Shown here: positions 61,159 through 64,000 of the stretch, one piece after another | Numbering within the stretch: the stretch's first letter is position 1 | Layout: every line of letters starts with the position of its first letter | NCBI GenBank assembly: GCA_910579265.1 | Contig: CAJTTE010000004.1 | Location: forward strand, 121,262-185,261 | Direction of reading: 5' to 3' | DNA length: 64,000 nucleotides | DNA from: an uncultured Ruminiclostridium sp. | Lineage (GTDB): Bacteria; Bacillota; Clostridia; Oscillospirales; Ruminococcaceae | Program-made: the position numbers and the translations under genes | Notes under the pieces: generated by a model | Told to the model about the DNA's origin: nothing | The model's input: the letters and a program-made list of their open reading frames with translations, nothing else | The model's database searches: none

Positions 61159-61348
61159 TAGGGACTGTCCGAAAAGCCGCAAAATGCGCGGTTTCTGCTA
61201 ACGGCGGACTATCTTGCGCATAAACGGATGCCAGTAGTTATCCCAAAGGGATAATTACGAAATACCCTTGTATTTTTCCGTTTTTATCCTTGGAATCCCC
61301 ATGTTTTAGCGTAATCGTACAAATTTGCTTTGTTTTCAGAGACGCATT
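61159..61348 (-). repeat. Family B element, copy 3 (inverted)
   Basis: About 190 bp starting TAGGGACTGTCCGAAAAGCC one base after metH and ending TTTTCAGAGACGCATTA. It aligns with 55461-55647 in reverse. Being directly behind metH, its end hairpin could help 3' end formation. Confidence 0.7.
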
Positions 61349-61854
61349 AATATTTTTATAATACACAAACTTTTGAATCTGTAGATCGGCATTGTCCCTT
61401 TTCGGACTTTACCCGGTATTGCCTTAAAATGCTGAAACAGATATAATAAGCGGTTTGGCTTGTAAAGTGAGAATCCTCGGTGTTCGGGTATAATATATTG
61501 CTGCCCCGATTAACTCTTGAATTTTTCTGCTTGCCCGGCTGCCTAAATACTTCGTCAGAAGCCCTTGAAATATGCGCATATTCCTGGGGTCTTCTTCCTT
61601 GTCTTTCCACAGCCCTTCGGCGCACAAATTCTTCAAGAGTTACTTGGTGGAGCAATAATACACGGACATTGTTAAATTTAATGACCGTATACGGTTTTAT
61701 GCTCCGCTCCTTATTTTTTAAACGAGCGGAGCAGTGATATCTTCAAAATTTTTTATTCTGCCTCTAACATTAACTAAAGTCAAAAGACTATATAAGTGAA
61801 AGCGTTGATCAATAATTCTGAGTTTCTTTTAAAGAAACAAGAAAAAAAGGTTAT
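61349..61854. other. Gene-free stretch with family A end relic
   Basis: CGGTATTGCCTTAA at 61411-61424 matches a family A end. The motif ACCGTATACGGTTTTATGCT at 61684-61703 recurs inverted near 57755-57775. Short open frames on both strands have no ribosome site or recognisable domain. I see no gene. Confidence 0.4.
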
Positions 61855-61906
61855 TTAAGGCAATACCGCACAATGATTGCGTGTGAATTGCGCAGTGTTG
61901 CCTTAA
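61855..61906. repeat. Family A end-to-end deletion copy, 52 bp
   Basis: TTAAGGCAATACCGCACAAT, then TGCGTGTGAATTGCG, then CAGTGTTGCCTTAA. Both terminal repeats remain and the interior of the 178-bp element is gone. It lies 74 bases before the sigma factor gene and can fold as a hairpin. Confidence 0.75.
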
Positions 61907-61980
61907 ATCAATAGTATTTGTATCCGGCCTGACGTTATCCGGATGCAACCGTTAACATTAGAAATGGTATTATTGTAAAA

Positions 61981-63624
61981 ATGAAGAAAAACGAATTGCT
62001 GAAAATATTGGACGATGAGCTTATGGATAAGCTGTTCGGGTTCTGCTACGGCAGAACAAAGGACAGTCATGAAGCACAGGAGCTTTGCTCGGACATAGTT
62101 TTTGCGCTGGTAAAGACGGCGAACGGAGAAGGACAGGTCGAAAATCCTTATCCGTTTATCTGGAGAGTGGCAAGGAATGTATATGCGGATTTTTCCCGTA
62201 AGCGCAGATTAAAATCGGATATCCAGTATGAGGGAAATCCCGAGGATATATTGCCGTTTATTGTCGATGAGAGAGCCGTTTATATGCAGGATGATGACGA
62301 TGAGCTTCTTGAAATGGTATATCGTAGGATTGCTTTTTTGACTAAGGCATATCGTGAGGTAATGATAATGTTCTATCTGGACGGCTTATCCATTTCGGAA
62401 ATAGCGGTGCTTCAGGACACAAGCGAAGTAAATGTCCGTCAAAGACTGTTTTCGGCAAGAAAGAAAGTAAGAAATGAGGTCGAAACAATGACAATATCAA
62501 ATAATAAACCCGTGGCTCTCGATAAAATCGACTATACCATCTGGGGATCAGGCAATCCGCTTTCGGGCGATCCTCGAGATGTCCTTAAAAGACAGTTTTC
62601 AAATCACATTCTTTGGCTTTGTCATAAAAAACCGAGAAGTGCTGCGGAAATAGCCGATGAGCTTAATGTTCCTTCAATGTATGTTGAGGAAGAGCTTGAA
62701 ATACTTGCCAAGGGCGCTAACGGTGTATACGGATTTCTTCGTCGTCTTGAAAACGGTAAATATGCGATAAATTTTGTTCTAATGGACAAGAATGAAATTG
62801 AAAATGCACAGGCGGTTTATATCGAGCAAATCCCCAAGATTTGCGGGATAATTTCCGATTTTATTGAAAGAAGAAAGGAGGATTATCTTTCATTTCCTTA
62901 TCTTAATAAGAAAAAGGATCTGAATCTTATTCTTTGGCAGCAGATATTTTGTATTGCGAATGTTTTTTCGATAAAAACAGAAAAAATCCTAAAAGAAAAA
63001 TATTTCTTTGAAGAAAAAGAGACAAATCGTCCTTTTACCGTTTTCGGCCACGTGTATAACGGTAAGCGTTACGGCGGAGGCTGGGACGGCGTCGCCGCGA
63101 ATAACCTGTGTGGATATTCCTCGGTTAATTTTGATAATATTTATATAACCCGCCTCAAAAAGCATTTCGGCTGCGGACATGATACCGCCAACGATATGCA
63201 GCTTCAGCTTGCCCTGCGCGCTATAGAGGGACTTGAAATAAGTTCTCTTTCGGAGGAGGAAAAGGAGTATGCCGCAAAGGCTGTGGATTGCGGATACCTT
63301 TACCGTGAGGGCGAAATACTTTATACTAAGATACTTGTAAGCAACTGCAAGGACAATGAACGTCTGTTCAAAATAACGGATGAGCTTAAAAGCGGGTATT
63401 TTGAAAAAGAGGCTGAGGAGGCCGCCGAAAAGCTTTCTAAGCTGATACATGATGCTTTGCCCGATTATCTTATGGGAGAGTGGAGATTTGCAAACGATCT
63501 TGCGGGACTTCCTTTAATCGATATGACAGTTGAAGAGCTTATCAATAAAGGTATTCTTATTCCTCCCGAGGACGGCATCGGAGCAGAGGGCTGCTGGATT
63601 CGGATCCAAAAAAGTGCGGATTGA
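61981..63624 (+). CDS. ECF-type sigma factor with large C-terminal extension
   Basis: 547 residues, against about 180 for ordinary ECF sigmas. Region 2 spans about residues 10-80 (AQELCSDIVFALVKTA, FIWRVARNVYADFSRKRR) and region 4 about 105-165 (LTKAYREVMIMFYLDGLSIS, EVNVRQRLFSARKKVRNEV). Then comes a winged-helix-like unit near 200-250 (KPRSAAEIADELNVPSMYVE) and about 300 residues with aromatic- and charge-rich stretches that I do not recognise. The extension may sense a signal or hold the sigma inactive. There is no clear Shine-Dalgarno before ATG 61981, so the start is less sure. Confidence 0.75.
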   Translation: MKKNELLKILDDELMDKLFGFCYGRTKDSHEAQELCSDIVFALVKTANGEGQVENPYPFIWRVARNVYADFSRKRRLKSDIQYEGNPEDILPFIVDERAVYMQDDDDELLEMVYRRIAFLTKAYREVMIMFYLDGLSISEIAVLQDTSEVNVRQRLFSARKKVRNEVETMTISNNKPVALDKIDYTIWGSGNPLSGDPRDVLKRQFSNHILWLCHKKPRSAAEIADELNVPSMYVEEELEILAKGANGVYGFLRRLENGKYAINFVLMDKNEIENAQAVYIEQIPKICGIISDFIERRKEDYLSFPYLNKKKDLNLILWQQIFCIANVFSIKTEKILKEKYFFEEKETNRPFTVFGHVYNGKRYGGGWDGVAANNLCGYSSVNFDNIYITRLKKHFGCGHDTANDMQLQLALRAIEGLEISSLSEEEKEYAAKAVDCGYLYREGEILYTKILVSNCKDNERLFKITDELKSGYFEKEAEEAAEKLSKLIHDALPDYLMGEWRFANDLAGLPLIDMTVEELINKGILIPPEDGIGAEGCWIRIQKSAD

Positions 63625-64000
63625 TTTTAAAGTGCTCTTCATAAATGAAGCAGTGTTGATGCTTAAAAAATCTGCGAAAATAACTCCGCACTTAGAAACG
63701 TTTCTGCGCCCCGCCTTATCTAAATAAGAAATATCCCGCAAGGAAGCGGTAAAGCGGCCGCCCCAATGCTTCGCATTGGTTCTATCCGAGCCCCGCAAGC
63801 GATGCTCCGCATCGCTTACGGAACTCGATTGCGGATATTTCGTGCTTTCAGAAAGAACTGCAAAAATATACTCTCTTTCAGAAACAACTGCAAAAACGCC
63901 CCATCCCCCTCCGCCACCCCTACACCAATAACTGCCCACCCGCCGGGGCGAAGCCGATTTCCGGCTAAAAGCCGGAAATCCGAGCCTGCTGCGCAGTCTC
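63625..64000. other. Gene-free tail with several hairpins and a short repeat
   Basis: CCAATGC-TTC-GCATTGG, AAGCGATGC-TCC-GCATCGCTT and TTTCCGGCT-AAA-AGCCGGAAA are clear hairpins. CTTTCAGAAA and AACTGCAAAAA occur as a pair twice (63843-63866 and 63876-63899). Small open frames here are low-complexity and I do not accept them as genes. Confidence 0.45.

Noticed and set aside
63514..63939. 141-codon minus-strand frame at the window end
   Set aside because: Glycine- and serine-rich translation of hairpins and short repeats, overlapping the sigma factor gene antisense.

Overview
The window looks like a chromosomal segment of a low-to-medium GC Gram-positive anaerobe, most likely a gut Clostridia (Ruminococcaceae/Oscillospiraceae-like). 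The evidence is Firmicutes-style gene order (rbgA-rnhB-yraN, tig-clpP-clpX, rpsO-pnp), strong GGAGG ribosome sites, frequent TTG/GTG starts, a two-gene methionine synthase, and mobile-element genes typical of that group. No species call is possible from sequence alone.

Layout. (1) 1-17237 is core chromosome: the rbgA tail, rnhB, yraN, thrC, a phosphoesterase, trigger factor, ClpP, ClpX, a lipoprotein plus a frameshifted cysteine-peptidase-like gene, rpsO, pnp with a very long leader hairpin, and a sugar-type ABC importer (binding protein and two permeases, no ATPase). (2) 18128-54562 is foreign DNA inserted in the 3' part of a tRNA-Ser(CGA) gene. The intact tRNA lies on the minus strand at 54472-54562. 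A perfect 58-bp copy of its 3' part lies at 18128-18185, and a third, divergent tRNA-Ser 3' end lies at 27085-27142. I read this as two integrative elements in tandem. Element 1 (about 18186-27084) has a frameshifted tyrosine integrase, an excisionase, decayed gene scraps, a DNA-binding regulator and a TetR-controlled heterodimeric ABC exporter. Element 2 (about 27143-54471) is a defence island with its own intact integrase and excisionase. (3) 54830-64000 returns to chromosome: tRNA-Leu(GAG), an S-component-like membrane protein with a lipoprotein, the MetH pair, and an ECF sigma factor with a large C-terminal extension.

The main discovery candidate is the element 2 operon at 28741-42954. 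A Cro-type regulator is followed by a C5-cytosine methyltransferase, a SNF2-family helicase (DrmD-like), a type III Mod-like adenine methyltransferase, a type III Res-like helicase-nuclease, a DrmA-like helicase, a DrmB-like DUF1998 protein and a DrmC-like phospholipase-D protein. Genes abut or overlap, one promoter precedes them and one terminator follows. This merges DISARM (markers of both described classes) with a complete type III restriction-modification pair. Around it are two Fic-family genes, one with two Fic domains in one chain behind a RelB/DinJ-like antitoxin, a nucleotidyltransferase, a stand-alone 5' nuclease, and a RepA-like ATPase.

The chromosomal part also carries two families of short inverted-repeat elements (about 178 bp and 187 bp) with full, relic and end-to-end deletion copies. 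Several of them sit between clpP and clpX.
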